In this document: positions 22,595 through 30,888 of the stretch, piece by piece
How the letters are laid out: each line of letters starts with the position of its first letter
Numbering within the stretch: position 1 is the stretch's first letter
NCBI RefSeq assembly: GCF_001672895.1
Contig: NZ_LZKP01000180.1
Span: 1-39,171 of the forward strand
Origin: Mycobacterium sp. E740
GTDB taxonomy: Bacteria; Actinomycetota; Actinomycetes; Mycobacteriales; Mycobacteriaceae
Length of the DNA: 39,171 nucleotides
Direction: 5' to 3'
Notes under the pieces: generated by a model
What the model was told of the DNA's origin: nothing
Seen by the model: the letters and a program-made list of their open reading frames with translations, nothing else
Databases searched by the model: none
Translations under genes and position numbers: made by a program

Positions 22595-23386
22595 CTACGC
22601 CGGGGGCTGCAGCCGCACGCGGTACATCTTCGGCCAGAATTTGCCGGTCAGCAGGTATTCGTCACCGGCGATGTGCGCGATGCCGTTGAGCACCTTCTCG
22701 CGGCTGCCGTCGTGCTCGGGCCACAGCCCGGCGGCATCGACCACGGCGTTGACCGTGCCGGTTGCCGGGTCTATCCGCACGATGCTGTCGGTCTGCCACA
22801 CGTTGGCCCACACCTGACCGTCGACGCACTCCAACTCGTTGAGCTCGCCGAGCGACTGTCCGTCTCGGGTGACCGCTACCGAGCCGGTCTCGGCGAACGT
22901 CGCCAGATCGTGGAAGTGCAGGCGGTCGGTGCCGTCGCTGCGGATCACCCTGTTGCCGTCTCGGCACAGCCCCCAGCCCTCGCCGTCGACCGGAACCTCC
23001 CGCCGAGGCGTCAGCGTCGCCTTGTTCCATTCCACCGCGACGCCGTCGCGCCAGGTCAGTTCCCAGATGTGGTCGTCGACGACGGTGATGCCCTCGCCGT
23101 AGTAGTCGTTCGGGGTGGCGGCCGAGCGGCGCACGGCTCCGGTGGTGGGATCGAGTTCGCGGACCTGTGACCGGCCGGCGATGCCGGTGCCCTCGTACAA
23201 GGCCGGCCCGTCGAACTCGAGTCCCTCCGTCCACGCCGTGCTGTCGTGGGGAATCTCGCCCAGCACAACAGGTTTGATCACCGGCGCGGGCGCGTCGCTC
23301 TGAGCGGTCGGCGGCGAGCCGCCACACGCCACGGTGATGGCGGCAAGCAGGGCGATCGCGCCGCGGCGGGCCACAGATGCGTTCAT
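22595..23386 (-). CDS. Glutaminyl-peptide cyclotransferase-like secreted lipoprotein
   Basis: This 263-residue protein has an N-terminal signal (about 8-20) ending in a lipobox-like TVACGG (Cys21). The body is a five-bladed-propeller type with the plant-like glutaminyl cyclase pattern: HDSTAWTEGLEFDG, YEGTGIAGRSQVRELD, YYGEGITVVDDHIWELTW, LNELECVDGQVWANVW and LNGIAHIAGDEYLLTGKFWP. Enzymes of this family (PF05096) turn N-terminal Gln into pyroglutamate, which protects secreted proteins. The mature protein would sit on the outer face of the membrane. It lies 45 bases upstream of nothing coding on its own strand except the tocopherol-cyclase-like gene, and follows the sigma factor gene by 45 bases. 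Confidence 0.86.
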   Translation of the reverse strand: MNASVARRGAIALLAAITVACGGSPPTAQSDAPAPVIKPVVLGEIPHDSTAWTEGLEFDGPALYEGTGIAGRSQVRELDPTTGAVRRSAATPNDYYGEGITVVDDHIWELTWRDGVAVEWNKATLTPRREVPVDGEGWGLCRDGNRVIRSDGTDRLHFHDLATFAETGSVAVTRDGQSLGELNELECVDGQVWANVWQTDSIVRIDPATGTVNAVVDAAGLWPEHDGSREKVLNGIAHIAGDEYLLTGKFWPKMYRVRLQPPA

Positions 23387-23431
23387 GCGTCTATGCCTAC
23401 CGCACGCGAGCGTCTGCGGTGAACTGTGCAG

Positions 23432-24244
23432 CTATTCGGCTAGGCCGGCGCGCAGCTGAGCCAGGCTGCGCGCGAGCAGCCGCGACACATGCATCTGCGA
23501 AATGCCCAGTCGCTGCGCTATCTGGGTCTGCGTCTGCGACCCGAAGAATCGCATCGTGAGGATCTCGCGTTCGCGCGGCTGCAGTTTCGCGACGAGCGGG
23601 CGCAGCGCCTCGCGGAACTCGACGGTATCGATATCGCTGTCGAGGGTGCCCAGCCCGTCCACGATCGAAGGCCCGCCCTCAGCGTCGCTGATCGCCGGAG
23701 CGTCCAATGACCGGGTGCGGTAGCACTGTGCCGCGATCAGCGTCTGCACGACTTCGTCGCGGTCCATGTCGAGCGCACCGGCCAGTTCGGAGGCGGTCGG
23801 CGCACGGCCCATGCGCTGGCTGAGTTCGGCCGTCGCGGTCGACACCTGAGCCCGCGACTCCTTCAGCCGCCGCGGCACGTGCATCGCCCATCCGCTGTCC
23901 CGGAAATACCGCTTGACTTCACCCGTGATCGTCGGCACCGCAAACGCGAGGAAGTCGTTGCCGGAGTCGGGATCGAATCGGTCCAAAGCGTTGAGCAACC
24001 CGACGCGCGCGGTCTGCACCAGATCGTCCCGCGACTCACCTCTGCGCTCGTAGCGGCGCGCGATGTGCTCCGCCAAGGGCAGGCACCGACGAATCACGTC
24101 TTCGCGCATCCTGGTGCGTCTCACGGAACCGGCGGGGAGTTCTGCAAGCTGTCGGAGCAGGTCCGGGATGTCACCGTAGCCGGAATCACAAGCAGTGGTT
24201 CCGGCATCGCCGTCCGCCGGCAAACGTTCGAGTGTCGCTGTCAT
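23432..24244 (-). CDS. SigF-family (SigB/F/G) RNA polymerase sigma factor
   Basis: This 270-residue group 3 sigma factor has region 2 at about 55-125 (DLVQTARVGLLNALDRFDPD, then FLAFAVPTITGEVKRYFRD), region 3 at 130-180 and region 4 at 212-266 with the helix-turn-helix QTQIAQRLGISQMHVSRLL. These match the SigF subfamily that is controlled by partner switching. ATG 24244 is supported by AGGAGCGGT just upstream; the open frame four codons further is less likely. No anti-sigma gene is adjacent, unlike the classic rsbW-sigF pair, so control may come from elsewhere, possibly the STAS/phosphatase pair at 2778-5298. It could transcribe the glutamine-cyclase-like gene that follows. Confidence 0.93.
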   Translation of the reverse strand: MTATLERLPADGDAGTTACDSGYGDIPDLLRQLAELPAGSVRRTRMREDVIRRCLPLAEHIARRYERRGESRDDLVQTARVGLLNALDRFDPDSGNDFLAFAVPTITGEVKRYFRDSGWAMHVPRRLKESRAQVSTATAELSQRMGRAPTASELAGALDMDRDEVVQTLIAAQCYRTRSLDAPAISDAEGGPSIVDGLGTLDSDIDTVEFREALRPLVAKLQPREREILTMRFFGSQTQTQIAQRLGISQMHVSRLLARSLAQLRAGLAE

Positions 24245-24376
24245 ACCGCTCCTCACATCTTGGCGAAGAGGTTCCCGCTTCGTAGGTGGACATATGTGTG
24301 GAAAGGGCCGAATCGCGGCAAGTCTTCGCGGATCGGATCAGTTCGACAGCGCGGGCTTCGCTATGTGGCTTTCGGA

Positions 24377-27300
24377 TCAGGGCGCCACTGCGTCGATGGC
24401 GCGGTAGATGCGCTGCTCGCTGACCGGACGCGGGGTGCCGAGCTGCTGCGCCCAGAGGCTGACGCGCAACTCCTCGATCTGCCGTGCGATGTCTCGGACT
24501 TCGGCGGCCGCGGCGCGCGCGGGCGACAGTGCGCGCACCAACTCGTCGTAGGCGTCTTGCACCGCATGCACTGTGTCCATCCGCTCGCGATCCGCCTGAA
24601 GCGCATGCGGCAGCCGCTCCAGCCGCCTGCCGATCGCGATGAGATAGCGGCTCAGGTCGGCCAGCTGCGCCGCACCGGTGGCGGTGACGAATCCCTGCGG
24701 CAGCAGCCGCTCGAGCTGGGCGCGCACGTCGGCGATCGCGTCGGCCTGGGCGGCGGACGGCGACGACGGCAATGCCACCTGTACGTCGTGTGCCGCCGTG
24801 AGCACCGACTCGACACGCGTGACGATCGCCGCGGTGGTCGACGCCAGCCCGGTCGCGACGCGATCACGCAACGCGGTGAACTCGTCCCGCGACCACGCCG
24901 GGGTTGGCGCCAACACGTCGGTCGCGGCGTCGGCGCAGTCGTCGAGCAGCGCTTGCAGCGAGCCGTCGGGGTTGGCGCCGAGCAGCAATCGGGCCCGCGG
25001 CTGCAGTTGCCGTTCAACGGCTTTCACCGGCGACGGGATCGCAAGGCGCAGCAGCCGGCGCGTGCCGGGTCCCATCGCGGCCTGCTGTTCGGCTGCTGTG
25101 GCGAACACACGCACGTCGACAGCGCTGCGCGTCTCGGTCAGGGCCGGATATCCGCGTACGCGGTGGCCCCCGACGGTGCGCTCGACCGTTCGTGGCAGGA
25201 CGTCCAGATCCTCGGGCCACGAACGTAATCCGGTCCGCTCCAATTCACCGACCGCTTCGGAAACCGCACGGCGCGCCGGAACGGCGAGCTGCTGCTGCAG
25301 CGCGTCGAGGTCCTTGCCGCGGGCGAGTTCGGTACCGTCGGCGTTCTCGACAGCGAAGGTCACCCGCAGGTGCGACGGCAGCTTGTCGAGGTCGAAGGCG
25401 TCGATCGGCACCAGTACGCCGGTCCGCTTCTGTAACTCGCGCTGCACGGCGTCGAGCAGTGGTTCGGCTCCGGGTGTGATGCCCGAAAGCACCGCGCGGG
25501 CCGTGTCCGGAGCGGGAACGAAGTTGCGGCGCAGGCTTTTCGGCAGGGACCGGATGAGCGCGGTGACCAGTTCTTCACGCAGCGCAGGGACCTGCCAGGC
25601 GAACTCGTCGCCGCCGAGCCGGGCAAGAACCTCGACGGGCACGTGCACCGTCACGCCGTCGTCTTCGGCGCCCGGCTCGAAGCGGTAGCTCAACGGCAGC
25701 GACAGATCGCCGGCCTGCCACGCGTCCAGCTGCCCGTCGGCGCCGTCGTCGCTCCGCAACAGGTCGTCGCGCGTGAAGGTGAGCAGATCGGGGGTCAGAT
25801 GCCGCTGCTTCTTCCACCAGGTGTCGAAGTGCCGCGCCGACACCACATTCGGCGGAATGCGGGAGTCGAAGAAGTCGAATATCTCGTCGTCGCCGACGAG
25901 GAGGTCGCGCCGGCGCGCCTTCTCCTCGAGTTCCTCCAACTCCTCGCGCAGTCGAGCGTTGTCGCGGAAGAAGTGGTGGCGCGTCTGCCAATCACCCTCC
26001 ACGAGCGCATGGCGGATGAACAGCTCGCGCGCCAACTCTGGCTCGATCCGCGCATAGTTGACGCGGCGGCGTGCCACCAACGGTAGCCCGTAAAGTGTCA
26101 CCCGCTCATAGGCCATCGTGGTGCCGCGCTGGGCATCCCAGTGCGGCTCGCTGTAGGTGCGCTGCACCAGGTCGCCCGCGATTCGCTCGACGACTTCGGG
26201 CTGGATGCGTGCCCCGGTACGACCGAACAGCCGGCTGGTTTCGACGAGGTCAGCGACGACGACCCAGCGCGGCGGACGTCTGCTGAGCGCCGATCCCGGT
26301 GCGAGGACGAATTTCGCGTTGCGCGCGCCCAGGTACTCGCGTCCGTCGCCCTCCCGCAAACCGACGTGTGACAGCAGGCCGGCGAGCAGCGCGGCGTGCA
26401 CGCTCGCCGGATCGGCCGGCTCGTCAGATTCGCGGATGCCCAGATCCCTCGCGATGCTGCGCAGCTGGCCCACCAGGTCCTGCCATTCCCGGATCCGCAG
26501 GTAATGCAGGAACTCCTCCCGACACATCCGGCGGAAGGCGTTGCCGGACAGTTCCTTTCGTTGCCCTCTCAGATAACGCCACAGGTTCAGGTACGAGACG
26601 AAATCCGAGTGCTCATCGGCGAACCTTGCGTGCTTCTGACGCGCAGCCTCCTCGCGCTCGGCGGGCCGCTCCCGCGGATCGGGAATCGACAGCGCGGCGG
26701 CCAGCACCAGAATCTCGCGCACGCAGCCCTCGGCGTCGGCCTGCAGGATCATCCGGCCCAGGCGCGGGTCGACCGGCAGCTGCGCGAGTCGCCGGCCGAT
26801 GTCGGTGATCCGGCGTTCGGCGTCGAACGCACCGAGTTCCTGCAACAACTGCACGCCGTCGCGGATGCTGCGTCGATCCGGCGGGTCCAGGAACGGAAAG
26901 CCTTCGATGTCACCGAGATTCAACGCCGCCATCTGCAGGATGACCGCCGCCAGGTTCGTCCGCAGTATCTCGGGGTCGGTGTAGCGCGGGCGCCCCGCGA
27001 AGTCCTCCTCGGAGTACAGCCGGATGCACACGCCGGGCGCCGTCCGGCCCGCGCGCCCGGCCCGCTGTGCGGCGGATGCCTGCGAGATCGGTTCGATCGG
27101 CAGCCGCTGCACCTTGGTTCTACGGCTGTAGCGGGAGATGCGCGCGGTGCCGGGGTCGACGACGTAGCGGATGCCGGGCACCGTCAACGACGTCTCGGCG
27201 ACGTTCGTCGCGAGCACGATACGGCGCGCGCTGCGGCTGGGCTGGAACACCCGCTGCTGCTCGGCCGTCGGCAGGCGGGCGTACAGCGGCAACACTTCGG

Positions 27301-28297
27301 TGTTGGCATCGACAGCACCGCTCAAAACCTGGCTGGTGTCGCGGATTTCGCGCTCACCGGACAGAAACACCAGCACATCGCCGGGCGGCTCGGCCTCCAG
27401 CTCAGCAACAGCGTCGACGATGGCCTCGGTCTGGTCGCGCAGCTGGGTGCGCACCAGCTCGTGCTCGGGGTCGTCCGGATCATCGGTGTCATCCACCGGC
27501 ACCGCGACTTCCAGTGGGCGATAACGGATCTCGACCGGGTACGTGCGCCCGGACACCTCGACGACCGGCGCACCGCCGCTGGGTACATTTTCGGCACCGC
27601 CGAAGTGTTTCGCGAACCGCCCGGGTTCGATCGTCGCGGACGTGACGATGACCTTGAGATCCGGCCGGCGAGGCAGCAATTCACGCAGGTATCCGAGCAG
27701 GAAGTCCACGTTGAGGCTGCGCTCGTGGGCCTCGTCGAGGATCAGTGTGTCGTAACGCAGCAGTCGGCGGTCGCGTTGGATCTCCGCCAGCAGGATGCCG
27801 TCGGTCATGAGCTTGACCAGGGTGCGGTCGCTCGCCTGGTCGGTGAAGCGCACGGTGTAACCGATCGTGTCGCCCAGCGGGCTGCCCAGTTCGTCGGCGA
27901 TGCGCTGCGCGACGGTGCGCGCGGCCAGCCGGCGCGGTTGCGTGTGCCCGATGGTGCCGCGCACACCACGGCCGAGCTCGAGGCAGATCTTCGGCAGCTG
28001 CGTCGTCTTCCCGGAGCCGGTTTCGCCGGCGACGATCACCACCTGGTTCTCCGAGATCGCCTTGGCGATCTCGTCACGGCGCTCGCTGACCGGAAGGTCG
28101 GGATAGGTGATCGCCGGGACCGCTGCCGCGCGGGTGGCGACCAGCGCTTCGGCCGCGGTGATCTGCTCGGCGAGCTTGGCGACCTGCTCCGGCGACGCGG
28201 CGCGTAACTGTCTGAGGCGGCGGCCGAAGCGGGCCGCGTCGCGGATCGTCAGTGCGTCGAGACGCGCCCGCAACTCACCGATCGACGCTTCGGACAC
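24377..28297 (-). CDS. hrpA: ATP-dependent DEAH-box RNA helicase HrpA
   Basis: This 1306-residue cytosolic helicase has Walker A GETGSGKT (91-98), the DEAH box at 188-191, SAT at 220-222 and motif VI QRAGRAGRTAPG. The helicase-associated/OB regions follow, and the long C-terminal DUF3418 domain, found in bacterial HrpA, has segments such as RHLTPDLLTF and PVEVLARLGGDEF. The length agrees with full HrpA (about 1300). In E. coli HrpA resolves stalled ribosomes and mRNA structures. The frame is open to 28504, but GTG 28297 starts the HrpA-like sequence; it overlaps the upstream FUSC gene by 23 bases, so translation is coupled. Third gene of MTHFR-FUSC-HrpA. Confidence 0.95.
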   Translation of the reverse strand: MSEASIGELRARLDALTIRDAARFGRRLRQLRAASPEQVAKLAEQITAAEALVATRAAAVPAITYPDLPVSERRDEIAKAISENQVVIVAGETGSGKTTQLPKICLELGRGVRGTIGHTQPRRLAARTVAQRIADELGSPLGDTIGYTVRFTDQASDRTLVKLMTDGILLAEIQRDRRLLRYDTLILDEAHERSLNVDFLLGYLRELLPRRPDLKVIVTSATIEPGRFAKHFGGAENVPSGGAPVVEVSGRTYPVEIRYRPLEVAVPVDDTDDPDDPEHELVRTQLRDQTEAIVDAVAELEAEPPGDVLVFLSGEREIRDTSQVLSGAVDANTEVLPLYARLPTAEQQRVFQPSRSARRIVLATNVAETSLTVPGIRYVVDPGTARISRYSRRTKVQRLPIEPISQASAAQRAGRAGRTAPGVCIRLYSEEDFAGRPRYTDPEILRTNLAAVILQMAALNLGDIEGFPFLDPPDRRSIRDGVQLLQELGAFDAERRITDIGRRLAQLPVDPRLGRMILQADAEGCVREILVLAAALSIPDPRERPAEREEAARQKHARFADEHSDFVSYLNLWRYLRGQRKELSGNAFRRMCREEFLHYLRIREWQDLVGQLRSIARDLGIRESDEPADPASVHAALLAGLLSHVGLREGDGREYLGARNAKFVLAPGSALSRRPPRWVVVADLVETSRLFGRTGARIQPEVVERIAGDLVQRTYSEPHWDAQRGTTMAYERVTLYGLPLVARRRVNYARIEPELARELFIRHALVEGDWQTRHHFFRDNARLREELEELEEKARRRDLLVGDDEIFDFFDSRIPPNVVSARHFDTWWKKQRHLTPDLLTFTRDDLLRSDDGADGQLDAWQAGDLSLPLSYRFEPGAEDDGVTVHVPVEVLARLGGDEFAWQVPALREELVTALIRSLPKSLRRNFVPAPDTARAVLSGITPGAEPLLDAVQRELQKRTGVLVPIDAFDLDKLPSHLRVTFAVENADGTELARGKDLDALQQQLAVPARRAVSEAVGELERTGLRSWPEDLDVLPRTVERTVGGHRVRGYPALTETRSAVDVRVFATAAEQQAAMGPGTRRLLRLAIPSPVKAVERQLQPRARLLLGANPDGSLQALLDDCADAATDVLAPTPAWSRDEFTALRDRVATGLASTTAAIVTRVESVLTAAHDVQVALPSSPSAAQADAIADVRAQLERLLPQGFVTATGAAQLADLSRYLIAIGRRLERLPHALQADRERMDTVHAVQDAYDELVRALSPARAAAAEVRDIARQIEELRVSLWAQQLGTPRPVSEQRIYRAIDAVAP

Positions 28298-29429
28298 TCG
28301 CGTCACAATAGGCGTCGCTCGCCGAGTGGACCTCCTCGCAGAGGCGTTCGGCATCGGTGTGGAGCCCGCGGTAAACGGCCCACTGCGTGGGCTGGTCGAG
28401 CACATGACCGCGGGTGAAGTCAGCCAGCTCGTCGAGCGACGTCTGGCACCGGCGGGCTTCGTCGGCCAGCGGCGAGCCGTTGCCGTCGGCGCCGGACCCG
28501 TCACCCAGCGTCACGACCGCGTCGCGCACCGCCGCCAACAGCGCGCCGTAGCGATGGAGGAACGCCTCGTGCTCCTGTCCCCGGTCGTCACGCTCGACAG
28601 CACGTTCCAGGCCGGCCGCCACCGACCGCAGTTGCTGTGCGATGCGTTCGAGCGCCTGGATCGCGAGCCGGTCACCGCCGACGTCAGAGTGGTCGTGAAC
28701 AAACAGGCGCCGCGGGTTGAGCTTCGACGTGTGCAGCGCGTGGTCGACCGTTTGCCTGGCCTGAGAAGCCTTGTCCGGCAATGCCTCGGCCCGACGCCGC
28801 CAGCCGCGGACGGCGTGCCCGTCCGGAAAACGTCGGGCCAGGGTCTCGGTCATGTCCGAAAGCAGATCGGTCAGCGACCCGCTCAGCGAGGCGACCGCGT
28901 GTCGAGCGCTGCGGTAACGCAGCGGCGGCGCCACTATCAGCGTCACCGCGAGCGCGACGACCGCGCCGAGCACCACCATGCCGGCGATGCTCGGTAGCGG
29001 GCTCCGGTGGGTCGGGCCGACGGAGGGCAGCGCGAAGACCCCGTAGGCGAAGATCGCCGCCACCGCCACGTTGACTCCTTGGCCGCCGAGCCGGTGCCAC
29101 CGCCCGATCGCCAGCGCGATGACAAGAATCAGCGGGAACAGCCACAGGTGCACTCCCCACCACCACACCGCGCCGCCGACCAGTCCGATACCGACGAGCA
29201 TCGCCGCGGTGTACCTCATCGCCATCCCCACCGAGTCGGCGATCGTCATCCCGACGAGCAACAGTGCAGCGAACGCTGCGAACGACGCGTGCGCGCCGCC
29301 GAACACTTGGGTGGCCAGCACCCACGCGGTCGTCGACGAGATCGCGGCCTTCGCCAGGGCGAGCGCGGAGTCGCGATCGAATCTGAGCCGACCCACGCCG
29401 CGCTCGGCACGCTTGACGAGGCTGCTCAT
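28275..29429 (-). CDS. FUSC-family membrane protein (aromatic-acid efflux-like)
   Basis: This 384-residue protein has six hydrophobic helices between about 27 and 170 (for example AISSTTAWVLATQVFGG and the WWWGVHLWLFPLILVIALAIG stretch), followed by a long cytosolic helical domain. This half-size arrangement is the FUSC/YccS/AaeB-like fold, associated with efflux of aromatic acids or unknown metabolites. It lies 40 bases after the MTHFR gene and overlaps hrpA by 23 bases, so the three genes form one minus-strand unit. A functional link to folate or RNA metabolism is not evident. The substrate is unknown. Confidence 0.87.
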   Translation of the reverse strand: MSSLVKRAERGVGRLRFDRDSALALAKAAISSTTAWVLATQVFGGAHASFAAFAALLLVGMTIADSVGMAMRYTAAMLVGIGLVGGAVWWWGVHLWLFPLILVIALAIGRWHRLGGQGVNVAVAAIFAYGVFALPSVGPTHRSPLPSIAGMVVLGAVVALAVTLIVAPPLRYRSARHAVASLSGSLTDLLSDMTETLARRFPDGHAVRGWRRRAEALPDKASQARQTVDHALHTSKLNPRRLFVHDHSDVGGDRLAIQALERIAQQLRSVAAGLERAVERDDRGQEHEAFLHRYGALLAAVRDAVVTLGDGSGADGNGSPLADEARRCQTSLDELADFTRGHVLDQPTQWAVYRGLHTDAERLCEEVHSASDAYCDASVRSVDR

Positions 29430-29469
29430 GGAACCGCAGATTCCCGCTGCGGCGCCGCCGAAAACGCTG

Positions 29470-30363
29470 TCAGGACTTGTCGGGCGCCCAGTAGTCGAGC
29501 ATTTCGGCGAACGTCTCGAACGCCGGGACCGACACCCCGTAGGTCGCCTCGAGGTGAATGCTCAGCGGGAAGCCGAGCTCGCCGACCCCGTCGACCACCC
29601 GCTTGTACAGGTCGAGCATCAGCTTGCGCTTTTCGACCGGGTCCGTCGCGGCCAACTGCTTGACGAACTCCTGCTCTTCGGCGACCGCGGCGTTGCCCGG
29701 ATCCTGGATCAGCCAGTTGATCAACCCGACCTTGCTCTCCAGCTTCGGCACGAAGCCGAATGACAGCAGGATCTCCGGCCGGTGCGCGGTCTGTTCGGCG
29801 AAGGCACGCAGAAAACCGACGATCGCGTCGGAGTACAGCAGCTGCGTCATGCCGTAAGTCGCGCCCTGGTCGCACTTGAAGTTGAACCGGCCGTGCTCGC
29901 CCTCGCGCGTGGGGATGAGAATCGCCCCGCGGTTGGGCACCAGCTCGGCGTAGATCGACAGGGCGTCGGTCGGCGCGACACCGCCGCCTTCGCCGTCGTT
30001 CATCGTGCGCGGCACCCCGACGAACGCGATGCCGTCGAACCCGGCGCCGGACAGGTCGGTCAGCCGCTGCCGCAGGGTCGCCTCGTCCATGAACGCGGTG
30101 ACCTGGGTGCAGAGGCCGTTGACCCCGGCCAATTCGGGGGAGATGACCGACCAGAAGTCGAGCACGTCGAGCTTCGGCTTCATCTCGATGGGCCGGTCGT
30201 CGTCCTCTTCGATCATGCCGGGGATCATCACGTGCCTGATGCGGCCCTCGAGACCTGTTTCGGCGGAACACCTCAGCACCTTGTGCGCATCTTCCAGCGC
30301 CTGCTCGTGACCCCGCTCCACGTTGGGCGCGACGAGCTCGAGCGCGATGGTGTTCAGCGTCAC
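29470..30363 (-). CDS. Mycobacterial-type methylenetetrahydrofolate reductase (Rv2172c-like, non-MetF)
   Basis: This 297-residue soluble protein begins TLNTIALELVAPN after the start. I recognise the segments RHVMIPGMIEEDDDRP, GFDGIAFVGVPRTMNDGEG, RFNFKCDQGATYGMTQLLYSD and LINWLIQDPGNAAVAEEQEF from the Rv2172c family, described as the mycobacterial replacement for MetF. It reduces 5,10-methylene-THF to 5-methyl-THF for methionine synthesis, and the family is reported to lack the usual bound flavin. Start GTG 30363 is chosen because GAGGAGA lies 6 bases upstream. The frame stays open far upstream (to about 32250), but that part is antisense to selO and lacks protein-like composition. It has its own promoter (30448-30477) and leads FUSC and hrpA. 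Confidence 0.88.
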   Translation of the reverse strand: MTLNTIALELVAPNVERGHEQALEDAHKVLRCSAETGLEGRIRHVMIPGMIEEDDDRPIEMKPKLDVLDFWSVISPELAGVNGLCTQVTAFMDEATLRQRLTDLSGAGFDGIAFVGVPRTMNDGEGGGVAPTDALSIYAELVPNRGAILIPTREGEHGRFNFKCDQGATYGMTQLLYSDAIVGFLRAFAEQTAHRPEILLSFGFVPKLESKVGLINWLIQDPGNAAVAEEQEFVKQLAATDPVEKRKLMLDLYKRVVDGVGELGFPLSIHLEATYGVSVPAFETFAEMLDYWAPDKS

Positions 30364-30447
30364 CGGGCTCTCCTCATCAGACGGTTTGTTCCCGCGGCGC
30401 GGCAGGTCGTCGGTGACCACATTCTTCGCGCTTTCCCCGGGAGCCTC

Positions 30448-30477
30448 ACCATACAGACCGGCCGTCGGCGTCAGCAA
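30448..30477 (-). promoter_or_regulatory. SigA-type promoter for the MTHFR-FUSC-HrpA unit
   Basis: On the minus strand TTGCTG (30477-30472) and TATGGT (30453-30448) are separated by 18 bases, giving a start near 30441 and a leader of about 78 bases. It is the best two-box promoter I see in the window. Confidence 0.6.
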
Positions 30478-30558
30478 AGCCTCGCGGCCGCCGCGCTCCC
30501 AGTCGATTCCCAGCGCTCGGTTACCGCGTTGCCGCCTGCGGTTGGTACCACGGATGGC

Positions 30559-30807
30559 ATGACACCCGGACGACAACGCCTCGACACCGCGGAAGGGGTC
30601 CTCATCGCGCTTCGGCACTACAGCGTCGACGAAGCGTTCCGCGAGATCATCCGAGCGGCCAAGCAGCACCAGGTACCGCTGTTCACCCTCGCCGACGCGC
30701 TCGTGAGCGCGGCGAGCGGCAACGCGGAGGGCCCGCACACCGCCGCGCGCACGGCGGTGCTCGCCGAGTGGGGTCCGCTGCTGCAAATGACCTCGACTCG
30801 TTTGTGA
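30559..30807 (+). CDS. Small stand-alone ANTAR domain protein
   Basis: This 82-residue protein consists almost wholly of one ANTAR domain: TAEGVLIALRHYSVDEAFRE, then IIRAAKQHQVPLFTLADALV, matching the family's A-x-G-x-L-M-x-R-x-x-x-S-x-x-E-A pattern, except that Glu-Gly stands where Lys/Arg-Gly is usual. ANTAR proteins bind paired RNA hairpins and prevent termination, normally through an attached receiver or sensor domain, which is absent here, so it may be constitutive or work as a heterodimer. Its stop codon lies inside a perfect 16-bp inverted repeat (30803-30850) that precedes selO. The composition and frame agree with coding; the start has only a weak ribosome site. Confidence 0.78.
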   Translation: MTPGRQRLDTAEGVLIALRHYSVDEAFREIIRAAKQHQVPLFTLADALVSAASGNAEGPHTAARTAVLAEWGPLLQMTSTRL

Positions 30808-30850
30808 ATCTGACGACGCTACCGGGCCTTCAACCGTCGTCAGATTCACA
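30803..30850. repeat. Perfect 16-bp inverted repeat between ANTAR gene and selO
   Basis: TGTGAATCTGACGACG (30803-30818) and its exact reverse complement (30835-30850) flank a 16-base spacer. It overlaps the ANTAR stop codon and ends 39 bases before the selO start. There is no T-run, so it is not a classical terminator, although mycobacterial terminators can lack one. It could be an attenuator or operator. Confidence 0.8.
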
Positions 30851-30875
30851 GATGAGAACGCGTCGAAGCTGCTCG

Positions 30876-30881
30876 TACTGT
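30876..30881 (+). promoter_or_regulatory. -10 box (TACTGT) supporting a GTG start of selO
   Basis: TACTGT ends 8 bases before GTG 30889, as expected for a leaderless mRNA. The alternative GTG at 30880 would lie inside the box. Confidence 0.45.
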
Positions 30882-30888
30882 GGAGAAG

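Noticed and set aside
28298..28504. N-terminal extension of HrpA
   Set aside because: Lies within the FUSC gene and has no HrpA-like sequence; GTG 28297 starts the family pattern.
30803..30850. Classical ANTAR dual-hexaloop target
   Set aside because: The loop is 16 bases and there is one hairpin, not two with A1/G4 hexaloops.
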